A stretch of DNA of 64,000 nucleotides from positions 144,889,625 through 144,953,624 of the forward strand of contig CM043698.1 of the NCBI GenBank assembly GCA_023935145.1, read 5' to 3'. A model generated the notes under the pieces. It worked only from the letters and a program-made list of their open reading frames with translations. It was not told the origin of the DNA and did no database searches. The stretch's first letter is position 1. Each line of letters starts with the position of its first letter. This document shows positions 1-11,196 of the stretch, piece by piece. The stretch is from Bretschneidera sinensis (taxonomy: Eukaryota > Streptophyta > Magnoliopsida > Brassicales > Akaniaceae). A program made the position numbers and the translations under genes.

Positions 1-399
1 TACTATTCCCCCTAAACCATCCGCTCTCAATCCACGGCTCCGCTTCATTATCAGCCGCCGCTTTCTTCTCCTTCTTATTCATTTTAGACTCAGCCACGGG
101 CGTCTTCAGTTCAGCCATGGGCGTATGCGGCTCAGCTTCCTGGGCCATACCAGGTGCTCCTGCAACCCAGCTTCCATATCCAGCGAGAAAAAATCCAGTG
201 CGGCCGAGTCCACCGCCCTAGAATTTATCGCTGACCTCAAAATCTCATCGCGGAAGACACTGTAGGGTTCGGGAGATCGATCAGACGGCGGAGATTGAGT
301 AGAATTAAACGGTTGAGATTGATTGGAGAGGGATAGCGAGAAGGAACTTAGGGTGTCATAGAGATAAATCGGGGTCTGGGTTTCGGTTGCGGGATCCAT
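1..399 (-). CDS. 5' part of a TRF4/PAPD5-like non-canonical poly(A) polymerase (nucleotidyltransferase), cut by window edge
   Basis: The reading frame starts at the ATG whose complement ends at 399 and reads MDPATETQTPIYLYDTLSS, then a Ser-rich stretch, then YSVFRDEI and DFFSLDME. After about residue 65 the frame shifts by one base near 160-200. The neighbouring frame then runs open to the window edge and ends in a Lys/Ala-rich stretch followed by EPWIESGWFRGN. From family knowledge, an acidic/Ser-rich leader followed by a W-F-R-G-N segment directly precedes the catalytic nucleotidyltransferase domain of plant TRF4-like proteins, which add short A-tails to nuclear RNAs for exosome decay. The catalytic domain lies outside the window, so the assignment rests on the leader only. 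The frame change has no plausible intron; it is either an indel in the gene or an assembly error. Confidence 0.6.
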
Positions 400-552
400 T
401 GGGGATGACAGAGATGAATAGTGGTTGGTGTTTACAGAGAAAGAGAGATAGAGGGGTTTAGCAAGAGGGAAATTGGAGAGAATAGCAAAAGGGTATCTTC
501 AAAATATTGGCAAAAATCTATGGAATGTGCTTAAAGTGTCAGTTTCTGTTTC

Positions 553-570
553 TTAGGGTTTAGGGTTTTA
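553..570 (-). promoter_or_regulatory. Double telo-box upstream of the TRF4-like gene
   Basis: On the minus strand the sequence contains AAACCCTAAACCCTAA, two overlapping telo-box motifs, about 155-170 bp upstream of the start codon at 399. Telo-boxes are common in plant promoters of ribosome-biogenesis and RNA-processing genes, which fits the inferred function. The motif match is direct; the regulatory role is inference. Confidence 0.5.
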
Positions 571-1894
571 AGATATTCATTTTTTTTCCATCAAAAAGAA
601 AAAAGAGTTTTAATTTATGGTTTTAACTATAGTAAATACTTTACATTATTTTTCACTAATTCATCTTCTCTCTTTTCTTTTCTTTTTCTCTCATAGTGAA
701 GTAATTACATGTAAGTGCATGATATCTTTGTAAATTGACTTATTTACAATAGGATTCATTTTCTCACTATTTTTATTGATATTTTTGTGAAAGTCAAACG
801 AAACAATAGGTGATTTCTAGTTGTAAATAATATATTTGAATTTGTTAGAGTCGTTAATGAGCTAACCATGATAGTTTTATAAAATAAATTTCATTTTTCG
901 TTTTTGAAAATTGTCACTCATATCTTGTTTTTGTCGTTTATTTTTTATTCATTCCAATTAGATTTTTAACACTATAAATTTGTTTTAATTAAAATCTTCT
1001 TATTTAATTTCGTTGAGTTTAACCTTAAAAGTCTGATACGAAATTTTTATTTATCATAAATTTCCAGAACAATACCTAATTAATTTATCAAAATCCTTAA
1101 ATTTCATCTCGAACGATGAGGGAATCTCAAATCCTAATTTATTAAAACGACTCAATTTTTTTCTCATTCAATATTATTTCATTGTTGCTTTTTCTATCAA
1201 CCCAAACTATTATTATGAAAAATTTGTAAGCCGTAAACCTTCACATGTCCCGAATGGAATAAATCTACGGAGAAGGTTCATTGGATGTTGCAACTATGGT
1301 TGAAGATAGATGCAACCATGTGAATGATCCAATAGGAATGCATTTATAACATGAAAAACTCAATTGAGACAAACCAAAAATGATTATGAACGCAAACAAA
1401 ATGGGTGGCAATATTCTGGGACAAACACTAATTTATATATCTCTCTTAATCTAACAAGTTTTAATTATCGAGTTAAGTATTGTGTCTATTATGTTTCATA
1501 GTAAATAATTATAAAGTGAAAGATGTGTTTTCTCCGATCAATTTGAAATAGTAAATAATTTAAGATATATAATTCGATCGTTTGATCAAATTGTTTTATA
1601 GCAAGATTTATACTTTACTTCAAAAATTTGTGATACTACATTTTTAAAAGATTCTGTTTGTTTTTATTTTTATTTGATTTGGACCATACCTTTATGAGAA
1701 GGGAAGGGTAATTATTGGACTAAAGCACCAAACTAAAAAAAAATATAAACTTTTAACATTGGAATTTTGTAAACCATAGTATAAATGTGCATGAAATACT
1801 CACTTTTAAAATGTAGAATCCGACTATTCAATGCTTTATAAACATTGTTCTTTCCTTTTATATTTATGTGGGATTCACCCAATAAATTATTGGG
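571..1894. other. AT-rich intergenic sequence
   Basis: Strongly AT-rich DNA with no reading frame of convincing composition. I see no element boundaries, tRNA or gene remnant here. Confidence 0.5.
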
Positions 1895-2294
1895 TAAATT
1901 ATATTACTAAGGTTAGCTTATGGTTATACTTACCTCACATAGTTACTAAAATATAGACTTATCCACTTGTCGTTAGCCTTCTGTTAGTCAACTACAAAAA
2001 TCTAATCAAACTTTGTGTCAACTCATTAAAACTTATTGAAAACCCGATTTTAACCTTAATAATTTCAAAATTCAATCAAACATTTTACCCAAGTAGCACC
2101 CAAACCTTGATTGTATTTTGAAATTGTTAAGTGCAAAGTTGGGTTTCCAATAAGTTTTGATGAGTTGGCATAAACTTTGATTGGATTTTGAACAATTGAC
2201 TAAAAGCTAACAGTAGGTAGGTAAGTGTATATTTTAAAAATTATGTGAGGTAAGTGTAACCATAGACTAATCTCATGTAGGTTAATGTAATTTA
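1895..2294. repeat. Foldback (MITE-like) inverted repeat, about 400 bp
   Basis: The left arm (TAAATTATATTAC...TTACCTCACAT) is found again in inverted orientation at the right end (ATGTGAGGTAAG...GTAATTTA). The two arms pair over most of the element, with the loop near 2,080-2,100. Arms have diverged by substitutions and small indels. I cannot define a target-site duplication, so the superfamily is unassigned. Confidence 0.65.
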
Positions 2295-2848
2295 TCATAA
2301 ATTATTATATGGTTCTCGTATGAATATGAGAAGAAAGAATAATACTCTCATAATTTTAAATAATTTTTTGGTTTCTGAAACATTGAAGATGATCGTAGTT
2401 TATGAATATTATTCTTAACAATATTGTTTACATGTAGATTACTTTTTTGTGTCAGCGAAATTGAGACAATTAGGACATGCTTTTAACTAGGTGGACAAAT
2501 TAAGACACCACATAAAATTTTGAATGAATTTGTCCAATTTGATGATTTAGTTTAAAAAAGGAGGAAAGAAAAGGTCAGTGAAGTTAAATGTACTTTTCAT
2601 ATATTAAAAAAAGAGGTAGAGTCCAAATCTGAAGCAAGTTTTTTTTTTAATTATTATAAAAAATAAATAAATAAATAAACAAAAATCAACAAATTAACTT
2701 TCTATAGTAGTAATTGAGTCCTTAACTTCTTTCAAAAACTATACCAACCATGAAAAAAAGAATATTTAATTTTTTTTTTTGTTTTTGGTGTGTGTGATAG
2801 GAACCGTGAAAAGAATTTGAAGTAGTAACACAAATATTGAAACTCATC
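2295..2848. other. AT-rich spacer without recognised genes
   Basis: Low-complexity A/T runs; no coding signal recognised. Confidence 0.4.
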
Positions 2849-3445
2849 ATGATCCTTCTTTCTCCACCTCCTCCTACTTTTTACAGTTTTTGTTTTGCTT
2901 TTGTAAGATTAACTCTTGCCTTTATTGCTCTTGTTTTTCTCCTAGAACTAGATCATTGTTTGGTTCAGATTTTTAATAAATTCCCAGAAGAATGAAAATG
3001 TTTTGCTTTTGTGAGCTGAACTCTTGCCTTTTTTGCTCTTGTTCTTCTCCTAGTACTAGATCATTGTTTGATTTGGATAAATTTTTAATAAATTCGAATA
3101 AGAAGAATTCAAATAAAAAAATGAAAAAGAAAAAGAAGAAAAGGAAGAAGAATATTGATCATTGAGAAGAAACTACGATAAACGCGAGTACAAACCCCAG
3201 AAGCTTCCTTATAGCTAGGGAAGTGGTTGTGGACTTAAGTGAGTTATTAGCTCTTTCACTTGTAACTCATGATTGATTCAAAGAAAGAACATATATCATC
3301 AATTAATACTTATAGTGGGTGTATGATATGTTTAGAGGATTTCAAAGAGGGAGATGCTTGTCTGGTTCTTCCTATCTGTCACCGTGTTTATCATTATTCT
3401 TGTATCGAAGGTTCATGGAAAAACAAATGTGCTTGCTGAATTGTT
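2849..3445 (+). pseudogene. Decayed membrane-anchored RING-H2 finger gene (ATL-like), copy 1
   Basis: An ATG at 2,849 opens a short frame with a hydrophobic segment (FYSFCFAFVRLTLAFIALVF) typical of a transmembrane anchor. At 3,320 a RING-like segment starts: C-M-I-C-L-E-D-F, then LPICHRVYHYSC and KNKCAC. RING-H2 E3 ligases bind two zinc ions through C-x2-C ... C-x-H-x2-H-x2-C ... C-x2-C. Here the first His position is Arg (CHR) and the last C-x2-C is cut by a TGA directly after CAC. Anchor and ring are not in one open frame and the anchor segment is duplicated. A paralogous remnant lies at about 17,718-18,210. It is non-functional as it stands. Confidence 0.55.
2885..3095 (+). repeat. Tandem duplication of about 115 bp inside the RING-H2 pseudogene
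   Basis: The stretch beginning GTTTTTGTTTTGCTTTTGT and running through CTCTTGCC, CTCTTGTT, TTCTCCTAG and ACTAGATCATTGTTTG at about 2,885-2,975 recurs with few differences at about 3,000-3,090. It duplicates the coding part of the hydrophobic segment. Confidence 0.65.
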
Positions 3446-3710
3446 TTGTAATGTATTCGCGATATCTATTTGAAATACATGCATTTATATTTTAAAATAG
3501 TTATGAAATCTTGAATTAAATACAATATTTATGAATTTTGCAATTTCGTGACTTTGTTCAAGGAGTAATTGAAAAAACTTGTGAATTTGACGTCTTATAT
3601 CTTCGTCTCTTGTGTTAAGGATAGAGTGAATTCATGAATTTGAATGGTACTATAAAAATTCTAACTTTTGAACTGGACATTTTATATTAGGCTTTCGTTT
3701 GGTGGACTCA

Positions 3711-5375
3711 TGATGAGAGTCATAAAATGCATCTAAACAATACTTAATTGATAACATTTTAGGGTTGATCTCGGTCGTAATCGCACTTTTACATGTTGAT
3801 AACTCTAAAGTGATATTCATAAATCATTGACTTAATTCGATGCATTTTCAGGTGCTTTGAGTACAAAAGAGATAATAAAGCGATCCATGTTTAAAGCACC
3901 AAAAGATCTTGGGTGTCGGTGCTCGTTTTTGTCTAAGGTTTAGACGTGTCCAAACATGATTCAAATATGGTTAAACTCTAAACTAAGGCTGGAGTAATAA
4001 AGTACAGTAAGTTAAAAGACTGCACACAAGTGTGTGCATCACTTTGGAGCAAGTTAAGGGTAGGCACACTAGTGTGTGCACTTCTGCATACAAGCTGAAG
4101 AAGTTTCACTGAATTGCCAGAATTTCCCGTACAGATCAATCATCTTTGCAGATTAAACTGTATTGATGTAGGAAGAACCAGATGATGAGCCATATATTCT
4201 TAGAAAGATCCGGAAGTCTATTTTCTGGAGAATTTTACGGTTCGTAAAAAGGATTTTTCTAGAGAAAGTTATGGCAGTTTTAGTGGAAACAGTTCAGGCC
4301 AGCATAGCAGGCCCAGACGCATAGCAGGCCCAGACGCACAGCAGGCCCAGGCGCACAGCACGGCCCACTCGCCTCTTGACCGGATTAGGGCAAGCAAATG
4401 AAATTCTCCAAGACCAAAACACCCCCCTCATGCTCTATAAATATATCTTTATGGAGTGTGCAGCTGGGCATTGAAGAGAGAAAGCAAGGAAGAGAGAAAA
4501 AAGAGAGGATTCAAGGGATCCAAATTCAGCATTCTTCCATTTTATTTCTAAGTTTTCTTTCGTTGCAAATCAAGGGGAGAACATCCATATTGTTCATCCA
4601 CCTTGAACTCCATGGCCAAATCAAGGGAAAAGCATCCTTATTGTTCTTCCACCTTGATTTCCATGGCCAACTAATCATTTTACAAGGGAAAGGGATGAAT
4701 CTTTAGGGATTTCTTGTTCTTTATTTCTTGTTCTTGATTCAGTTGTATGGATTTATTGTTAAATATTGTTTATGAATTATTCATTGATTAAGTAAGAAGA
4801 TTTGAGTTCATGTGATAGATGTACTTCTTATTCTTCTTCTTTTAGACTCTCTTAATCCGGTGATTGCATCCTTCTCCTCCATTGAGGTTGCTTGGATGTG
4901 ATTGATTCCGGTAGATTTATCTTATTGATTGTCCATTATTGCGATATTGTCTTTTAAGATATATTGTCGTTTCTTGATAATCTTTAAGATCGGTCATGTG
5001 TGCATGAACCGAAATCAATGATTAATTCGTAGCAATTATATAAGAATTGTAAATGTGCTTGATTGAATATATTCTGATTGCTTGTTTGGGAGTTGAAACT
5101 TGCAATCGAGATAAAATCAATTGAATCAAGAGTGGAAATAGGGAACAAACCTAAGGAGGATTCCCGGAACCTTGTTATTTCTCATTTATATTTCATTTAG
5201 ATTTACGCAATTTTCCTTTACATTATTTCACCATCAAAGCTTAAAAATCTTGAGTTTAACTTTTATCGTTCGTTTTAAGGTTCACACATTTTCCTTTGTA
5301 CTTAACTTGTTTCCATGTGGAATCGACACCCCAAAGCAGTACTACAATAACCGTGTTATACTTTGGGCGTAATCA
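3711..5375 (+). repeat. 5' LTR of the Athila-like element
   Basis: 1,665 bp, TGATGAGAG...GTAATCA. U3 contains two imperfect palindromes of the type TGCACACA-N2-TGTGTGCA (about 4,021-4,038) and GCACAC-N4-GTGTGC (about 4,064-4,079). Three to four copies of a GC-rich unit (AGCAGGCCCAGACGCA) lie at about 4,305-4,362, with a TATA box about 75 bp further on. A 102-codon frame from 4,398 is conserved in both LTRs but lies in the transcript leader and resembles no protein I know. Confidence 0.92.
4436..4443 (+). promoter_or_regulatory. TATA box of the Athila-like 5' LTR
   Basis: TATAAATA lies just downstream of a GC-rich repeat block and a CT-rich stretch. The same motif occurs at the matching position in the 3' LTR (about 13,654). 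Placement within the LTR supports a U3/R promoter; no transcript start can be read from sequence alone. Confidence 0.6.
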
Positions 5376-5380
5376 AATTT

Positions 5381-5398
5381 TGGCGCCGTTGCCGGGGA
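5381..5398 (+). other. Primer-binding site, complementary to tRNA-Asp 3' end
   Basis: TGGCGCCGTTGCCGGGGA begins 5 bp after the 5' LTR end. This is the classic PBS of plant Athila/Tat-type elements, complementary to the 3' end of tRNA-Asp. Confidence 0.85.
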
Positions 5399-5801
5399 AA
5401 CGCGCTTAAGTATAAGAAAACTTGTCAACTTTGAGTGTGACAGTAAAAAAAAAAAAAACCAAAAAAAAAAAAATCGCAAATATTTTTCTTTTTAGCAGTT
5501 TGTAAATACGATAATATTATTCCTTTACTTTTGTTTTGATTTTCTAATTTTCTTTTATTGTTCTGTTTTTATTTATCTGTTTATTATTTTATTCTGTTTT
5601 TTATTTACCTGTTTTATTATTCTATCTATTATTCTGTTTTTATTTATTTGTTTATTATTCTGTTTTTATTTATTTGTTTATTATTCTGTTTTATTTATCT
5701 GTTTATTATTCTGTTTTTATTTATTTGTTTATTATTCTGTTTTATTTATCTGTTTATTTATTTGTTTTATTTATTTATTCCCCTTCTAAATTAATTGGTG
5801 C
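5399..5801 (+). repeat. Leader with T-rich tandem repeat
   Basis: Between the PBS and gag lie A-runs (5,445-5,475) and then about 230 bp (5,558-5,790) made of variations of TTTATTTATCTGTTTATTATTCTG. The open frame through it is a product of the repeat, not a gene. Confidence 0.7.
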
Positions 5802-7811
5802 ATGCTTAGACCGAGAGATTCGCGAGGTAGATTCATTAGAGGACCCGAATTAGAGTTACCCTCTCCTTCCACCTCCATTGGTGAAACCTCGCCTAGATCA
5901 AACCATAGTGCACCCCCATCAGAGAATTTAGAGGATTTTGTTAACATGGCTGAAAATCCTAATGAGAATGGTGCTAGGACACTTACAGATTACCTACATC
6001 CTAGCCGGACAGCCACACCATCGTGCATTATGTTTCCAGCCAATACCCGTCATCAAGATTTTAAAACAGGGATGATACAACTTCTCCCTACTTTTCATGG
6101 CATGGAAAACGAGAACCCCTATGTGCACATTAGAGAATTTGAGGAAGTAGTTGCGACTTTCCATAGTCACGATGCAACTGATGATATCGTGAGACTCAAG
6201 TTTTTTCCTTTCTCCTTAAAGGATAAAGCTAAGAGTTGGTTATACTCGCTGAGACCACGATCAATTGGGTCATGGAATGAGATGACCCAAGTCTTTTTTA
6301 ACAAGTACTTCCCTCAACATAAGACTAACGCTTTGAAAAGACAAATCTCCACCTTTGCACAAAAGGAAAACGAGACTTTGTATCAGTCTTGGGAGAAATT
6401 TAAAGAGCTGTTAAGTATGTGTCCACATCATGGGTACGAAAATTGGCGTTTAGTGAGCTATTTCTATGAGGGTCTTACCTATAGAGAACGCCAATTTGTT
6501 GAGATGATGTGTAATAGAGAATTTCTGCAAAAAGACCCTGATGAGGCTATTGAGTACCTCAATGAGCTTGCTGAGAAAGCTCACACATGGACTGGACCTA
6601 GTGCTACTGAGAGCACAAATAGGTCACGACCTAGAGGTGGAGGAATCTACCATCTTAGGGAAGAGGATAACCTCAAGGCCAAGGTCGAAATGCTTACTAG
6701 AGAGTTGGAGGCATTAAAAACGAAAAAACCAACACACATAGTTAATCAGGCCGAACCTTTAGAATCATGTTTTGTGTGTGGCGGGGTTGATCATCCCGCC
6801 CAAGATTGTCCCACTTTTGTTGACATGAGAGGGCTGTACGAGGAACAATGCAATACCTTAGGCATGTACAAGAAGCCCTCAGCACCCTTCTCTAACACTT
6901 ATAATCCGGGGTGGCGAAATCACCCCAACTTCAGTTGGAAATCTGAAAATCAGCAGCATGTGCAGCCCCCTAGATCGTACCCAACACCTTATCATGCACC
7001 CTCATCTTCTAGGAACTCTTTAGAAGACTCCTTACATACTTTTATAGAAGCACAAGGCAAGACAAACCAAAAGTGTGAGGCATTAATTACACAGTTGGTT
7101 GAGGAAAACAAAGAAATAAGGAGCCAAGTGTCTAAATTGATGAACTCCTTGAGTGTGACTGAGCGAGGTAAGTTCCCTGCTCAAGCTCAGTCCATACCTC
7201 ACGGTCAACATATGGCACAAGAAAATGTGAAAAATGTAAATGCCATTGTGACCCGAAGAGGTAAGTCACTACACATTCCACCAGAGAATAAACCCGAGAA
7301 TGTGAAGGGTCAAACTAGTAGTGAGACCAAGTTGGCTAAAGACCCTGAAGTGACCCAAAGTCCTGTTAAGGCCCCATTCCCCCAAGCCTTAAAATCCAAC
7401 AAGAAAAATCTGGAAATGAATGATGAAATCCTTGAGAACTTAAGGCAAGTGAAACTTAATCTTCCCCTTTTGCATGTGATTAAACAAGTCCCCACCTATG
7501 CAAAAGTTCTCAAAGATTTATGCACAATTAGGAGAAAACATCATGTCAAGAAAACAGCTTTCCTAACTGAGCAAGTTAGTGCACTAATTGAGCAAAGAAT
7601 TCCCCCGAAATACAAAGATCCGGGCTGTCCTACCATTGCTTGCAGCATTAGAAATCATGAGGTTGGACAAGCCTTACTAGATCTGGGAGCTAGTGTAAAC
7701 CTGATGCCATTTTCAATTTACTTACAGCTGGGGTTAGGAGAAATCAAACCAACCGGTGTGGTATTACAATTGGCTGATCGCTCAGTCAAGGTGGGTCCGA
7801 GGTGTGGTTGA
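5802..7811 (+). CDS. Athila-like gag and N-terminal part of aspartic protease
   Basis: 669 codons. Residues ~70-260 form the retrotransposon gag domain ([45 protein letters not shown]). A CCHC-like knuckle ([14 protein letters not shown]) is near residue 325. A protease segment with [13 protein letters not shown], the Athila-type variant of the D-S/T-G-A active site, is near residue 630. Gag packages the element RNA; the protease cleaves the polyprotein. The frame ends at 7,811, but homologous protein continues in another frame that overlaps from 7,756, so one extra base (probably in the GGG at about 7,791-7,793) breaks an original single gag-pol frame. Confidence 0.88.
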   Translation: MLRPRDSRGRFIRGPELELPSPSTSIGETSPRSNHSAPPSENLEDFVNMAENPNENGARTLTDYLHPSRTATPSCIMFPANTRHQDFKTGMIQLLPTFHGMENENPYVHIREFEEVVATFHSHDATDDIVRLKFFPFSLKDKAKSWLYSLRPRSIGSWNEMTQVFFNKYFPQHKTNALKRQISTFAQKENETLYQSWEKFKELLSMCPHHGYENWRLVSYFYEGLTYRERQFVEMMCNREFLQKDPDEAIEYLNELAEKAHTWTGPSATESTNRSRPRGGGIYHLREEDNLKAKVEMLTRELEALKTKKPTHIVNQAEPLESCFVCGGVDHPAQDCPTFVDMRGLYEEQCNTLGMYKKPSAPFSNTYNPGWRNHPNFSWKSENQQHVQPPRSYPTPYHAPSSSRNSLEDSLHTFIEAQGKTNQKCEALITQLVEENKEIRSQVSKLMNSLSVTERGKFPAQAQSIPHGQHMAQENVKNVNAIVTRRGKSLHIPPENKPENVKGQTSSETKLAKDPEVTQSPVKAPFPQALKSNKKNLEMNDEILENLRQVKLNLPLLHVIKQVPTYAKVLKDLCTIRRKHHVKKTAFLTEQVSALIEQRIPPKYKDPGCPTIACSIRNHEVGQALLDLGASVNLMPFSIYLQLGLGEIKPTGVVLQLADRSVKVGPRCG

Positions 7812-10800
7812 GGATGTTTTGATTCAAATTGATAAATTTTATTATCCTGTTGATTTCTTAATTCTTGATGCTACTTCTGCTGTAGACACTAACTCTAAAA
7901 TTCCTTTGATTTTGGGTAGACCTTTTCTTGCTACTGCAAATGCTCTAATAAATTGTAGGAATGGTCTCATGAAACTGTCCTTTGGCAACATGACCCTTGA
8001 AGTAAATATTTTCAATGTTGCAAAACAGCCCGAAGATGAGGACGAAAACCACCAGCTTTACATGATCGAGTCACTCGTCAATGAGGGAGTTTTCTTAACT
8101 CACGATTATGACCCTCTTGAAAATTTTCTTGTTAATTCTGAGATAGATTTATTTGATGATAAAACTGATATAATTGATATATGTGTTGTTTTTGACAAAT
8201 CTCAGGATTATGGAAATCGGACATGGCAACCAAGGTTTGAGGAGCTGCCCGAAAGAAGCAAGACTCAAGTCCCCTCAAGTGTGGAAGCACCTAAAGTCGA
8301 ATTGAAGCCACTACCTAAGGGTCTAAAACATGTCTTTCTCGGTCCAGGTGATACCTTTCCTGTTATAATTTCTTCTGAATTAACTGAGACCCAAGGTAAG
8401 AGATTAATTCAAACTTTAAATGAACACAAATCAGCCCTGGGATGGAGCATGGCTGATTTAAAGGGAATTAGTCCCCTAATCTGCTCCCATAAAATAAATC
8501 TGGATGAAGGAACCAGTCCTCGTAGAGACCCTCAACGTAGGCCTAACCCCACTATGAAAGAAGTAGTGAAAAATGAAGTACTGAAACTATTAGATGCGGG
8601 TATTATATATCCTATAGCTGATAGTAAGTGGGTAAGCCCTACGCAAGTCGTCCCGAAAAAGTCCGGAGTCACTGTGATAAAAAATGATCTAGGAGAGTTA
8701 GTCCCTACCAAACTTGTGAACGGGTGGCGTGTGTGCATTGATTACAGAAAATTAAATGCTGCCACCAAGAAAGACCACTTCCCACTCCCTTTTATTGATC
8801 AAATTCTTGAGCGTGTAGCTGGTCATCCCTTCTACTGTTTTCTAGATGGTTATTCTGGTTACTATCAAATAGAAATTGCATTAGAAGACCAAGAAAAGAC
8901 CACCTTTACTTGTCCCTTTGGCACCTATGCTTTTCGTAGAATGCCATTCGGATTATGTAACGCCCATGCTACTTTTCAACGCTGCATGATGAGCATTTTT
9001 AGTGACATGGTTGAAAATTGCATGGAGGTTTTTATGGATGACCTAACTGTTTTTGGATCTTCATTTGAAACATGCTTAATGAATTTAGAAAGAGTATTAA
9101 TTCGCTGTGAGGAAAAAGAATTGGTTTTAAATTGGGAAAAGTGCCATTTCATGGTACCATCCGGTATTGTCTTAGGGCATATTGTCTCTTCTAAAGGAAT
9201 AGAGGTTGATCAATCTAAGATTGAGTTAATCTCTAAGTTGTCTGCCCCTAAGACAATAAAGGATGTGAGATCTTTCCTTGGTCATGCTGGTTTTTATAGG
9301 AGGTTCATACAAAATTTTTCAAAAATATCTAGACCGCTATGCACCCTCCTAGTTAAAGATACCCCCTTTGAGTGGAGTCAAGCTTGTCAAGAGGCCTTTA
9401 AAACGTTGATTGGCAAGCTTACTTCCGCACCTATAATGCAGTCGCCAGATTGGACTTTACCTTTTGAAATCATGTGCGATGCTAGTGACTACGCTGTAGG
9501 TGCTGTTCTTGGACAGCGAAGGGAAGGTAAACCTTTTGTCATTTACTATGCTAGTAAGACTTTGAATAGTGCTCAAATGAATTACTCTACAACTGAAAAA
9601 GAGTTGCTAGCTGTAGTATTTGCTTTAGATAAATTTCGTGCTCATCTAATTGGTTCTCCTATCCTTATTTTTACAGATCATGCAGCCCTCAAGTATCTTC
9701 TTACGAAGAAAGATGCTAAGGCACGACTAATCCGATGGATCCTCCTCTTGCAAGAATTTGATATCACCATCAAGGATAAAAAAGGAGTGGAGAACGTAGT
9801 AGCTGACCATTTATCCAGACTCACTTTTGAGGACACTTGTGATGACATGCCAATCAAAGATGATTTTCCCGGTGAGCAATTACTTTCCATTACTTCTCTA
9901 CCATGGTTTGCTCACATCGTAAATTATTTGGCTACAGGTGAGATACCTATGGATTGGAGCGCTCAAGACAAGAGGAAATTCTTATATGAGGTACGTAATT
10001 TTTATTGGGATGACCCATATCTTTTCAAGTACTGCCCTGACCAAATTCTAAGGCGTTGCATCCCTAATGAAGAGATTTCGAGTGTCTTAGAATTTTGTCA
10101 CTCCCAAGCTTGTGGAGGCCACTTTTCGATGAAAAAAACTGCTGCAAAAATTTTGCAGTGTGGATTTTATTGGCCTAATTTGTTTAAAGATACAAACACC
10201 TATTGCCGCTCTTGTGAAAGATGTCAAAAGTTAGGAGCTGTGTCTCGCCGAAATATGATGCCCCTGAACCCTATTTTAGTGATTGAAATCTTTGATTGTT
10301 GGGGCATCGATTTCATGGGACCCTTCCCTCCTTCCTTCGGGTACCAGTATATCATTGTAGCAATAGATTATGTATCCAAGTGGGTAGAGGCAGCAGCTTG
10401 TCGAAACAATGATAATGGAACGGTGATTAAATTCCTTAAAGAAAAGGTGTTATCTCGATTTGGTACACCACGTGCTATAATTAGTGATCGAGGTACACAT
10501 TTTTGCAACCGTTCCTTTGAAGCTTTAATGAAAAAATTTGGGGTATTACATAAAATCTCTACTGCCTATCATCCTCAGACTAGTGGACAAGTAGAGCTTG
10601 CTAATAGGGAGATTAAACAAATTTTAGAAAAAACGGTTAACCCCGATCGCAAAGATTGGTCTTTGAGACTAACTGATGCGCTTTGGGCTTACCGTACAGC
10701 CTTTAAAACTCCCTTAGGTATGTCACCCTATCGGCTTGTTTTTGGAAAGCCTTGCCACTTACTCGTGGAGCTCGAGCATCGAGCTTATTGGGCCATCAAG

Positions 10801-11196
10801 TCTTTCAATTTTGACATGGGCGAAGCGGGTAAACTTCGAAAATATCAGCTGACCGAGTTAGAAGAATTAAGAAACGATGCTTATGAAAATTCTAGAATCT
10901 ATAAGGCTAAGATGAAAGTATTCCATGACAAAAACATTTTGAGGAAAACATTTAAACCCAATGATCGGGTATTCTTATACGACTCTAGACTTCATAAGCA
11001 TCCTGGAAAACTTCGGTCAAGATGGACCGGCCCTTTTATAGTAAAAAATGTTTTTGAAAATGGGGCGGTAGAAATTGAGGATACTAGAGATGGTCGGGTC
11101 TTTAAAGTAAACGGTCAACGACTTAAGATCTTAATTGATAGACATGATCCGGAGATGGAAGACATTCCGCTTATGGATCCGGTCTATTCACCTTGA
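7756..11196 (+). CDS. Athila-like pol: protease end, reverse transcriptase, RNase H, integrase
   Basis: The frame is open for 1,146 codons; true sequence homology resumes about residue 15 (RGVVEDVLI). In order: protease C-terminus with ILGRPFL; reverse transcriptase from ~residue 240 with [33 protein letters not shown] and the catalytic FMDD ([10 protein letters not shown]); RNase H near ~560-690 ([31 protein letters not shown]); integrase HHCC zinc region ([15 protein letters not shown]...CRSCERC); catalytic core with [16 protein letters not shown] and QVELANRE supplying the D,D,E triad; then a C-terminal domain ending near MDPVYSP. Apart from the frame break at its start no internal stop is present. 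Confidence 0.92.
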   Translation: MWYYNWLIAQSRWVRGVVEDVLIQIDKFYYPVDFLILDATSAVDTNSKIPLILGRPFLATANALINCRNGLMKLSFGNMTLEVNIFNVAKQPEDEDENHQLYMIESLVNEGVFLTHDYDPLENFLVNSEIDLFDDKTDIIDICVVFDKSQDYGNRTWQPRFEELPERSKTQVPSSVEAPKVELKPLPKGLKHVFLGPGDTFPVIISSELTETQGKRLIQTLNEHKSALGWSMADLKGISPLICSHKINLDEGTSPRRDPQRRPNPTMKEVVKNEVLKLLDAGIIYPIADSKWVSPTQVVPKKSGVTVIKNDLGELVPTKLVNGWRVCIDYRKLNAATKKDHFPLPFIDQILERVAGHPFYCFLDGYSGYYQIEIALEDQEKTTFTCPFGTYAFRRMPFGLCNAHATFQRCMMSIFSDMVENCMEVFMDDLTVFGSSFETCLMNLERVLIRCEEKELVLNWEKCHFMVPSGIVLGHIVSSKGIEVDQSKIELISKLSAPKTIKDVRSFLGHAGFYRRFIQNFSKISRPLCTLLVKDTPFEWSQACQEAFKTLIGKLTSAPIMQSPDWTLPFEIMCDASDYAVGAVLGQRREGKPFVIYYASKTLNSAQMNYSTTEKELLAVVFALDKFRAHLIGSPILIFTDHAALKYLLTKKDAKARLIRWILLLQEFDITIKDKKGVENVVADHLSRLTFEDTCDDMPIKDDFPGEQLLSITSLPWFAHIVNYLATGEIPMDWSAQDKRKFLYEVRNFYWDDPYLFKYCPDQILRRCIPNEEISSVLEFCHSQACGGHFSMKKTAAKILQCGFYWPNLFKDTNTYCRSCERCQKLGAVSRRNMMPLNPILVIEIFDCWGIDFMGPFPPSFGYQYIIVAIDYVSKWVEAAACRNNDNGTVIKFLKEKVLSRFGTPRAIISDRGTHFCNRSFEALMKKFGVLHKISTAYHPQTSGQVELANREIKQILEKTVNPDRKDWSLRLTDALWAYRTAFKTPLGMSPYRLVFGKPCHLLVELEHRAYWAIKSFNFDMGEAGKLRKYQLTELEELRNDAYENSRIYKAKMKVFHDKNILRKTFKPNDRVFLYDSRLHKHPGKLRSRWTGPFIVKNVFENGAVEIEDTRDGRVFKVNGQRLKILIDRHDPEMEDIPLMDPVYSP

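Noticed and set aside
4398..4706. 102-codon frame conserved in both Athila LTRs (also 13,616-13,924)
   Set aside because: The LTRs are almost identical anyway, the frame lies in the leader after the TATA box, and it has no recognisable protein composition.
5558..5794. 78-codon frame rich in Phe/Tyr/Leu
   Set aside because: Translation of a T-rich tandem repeat.
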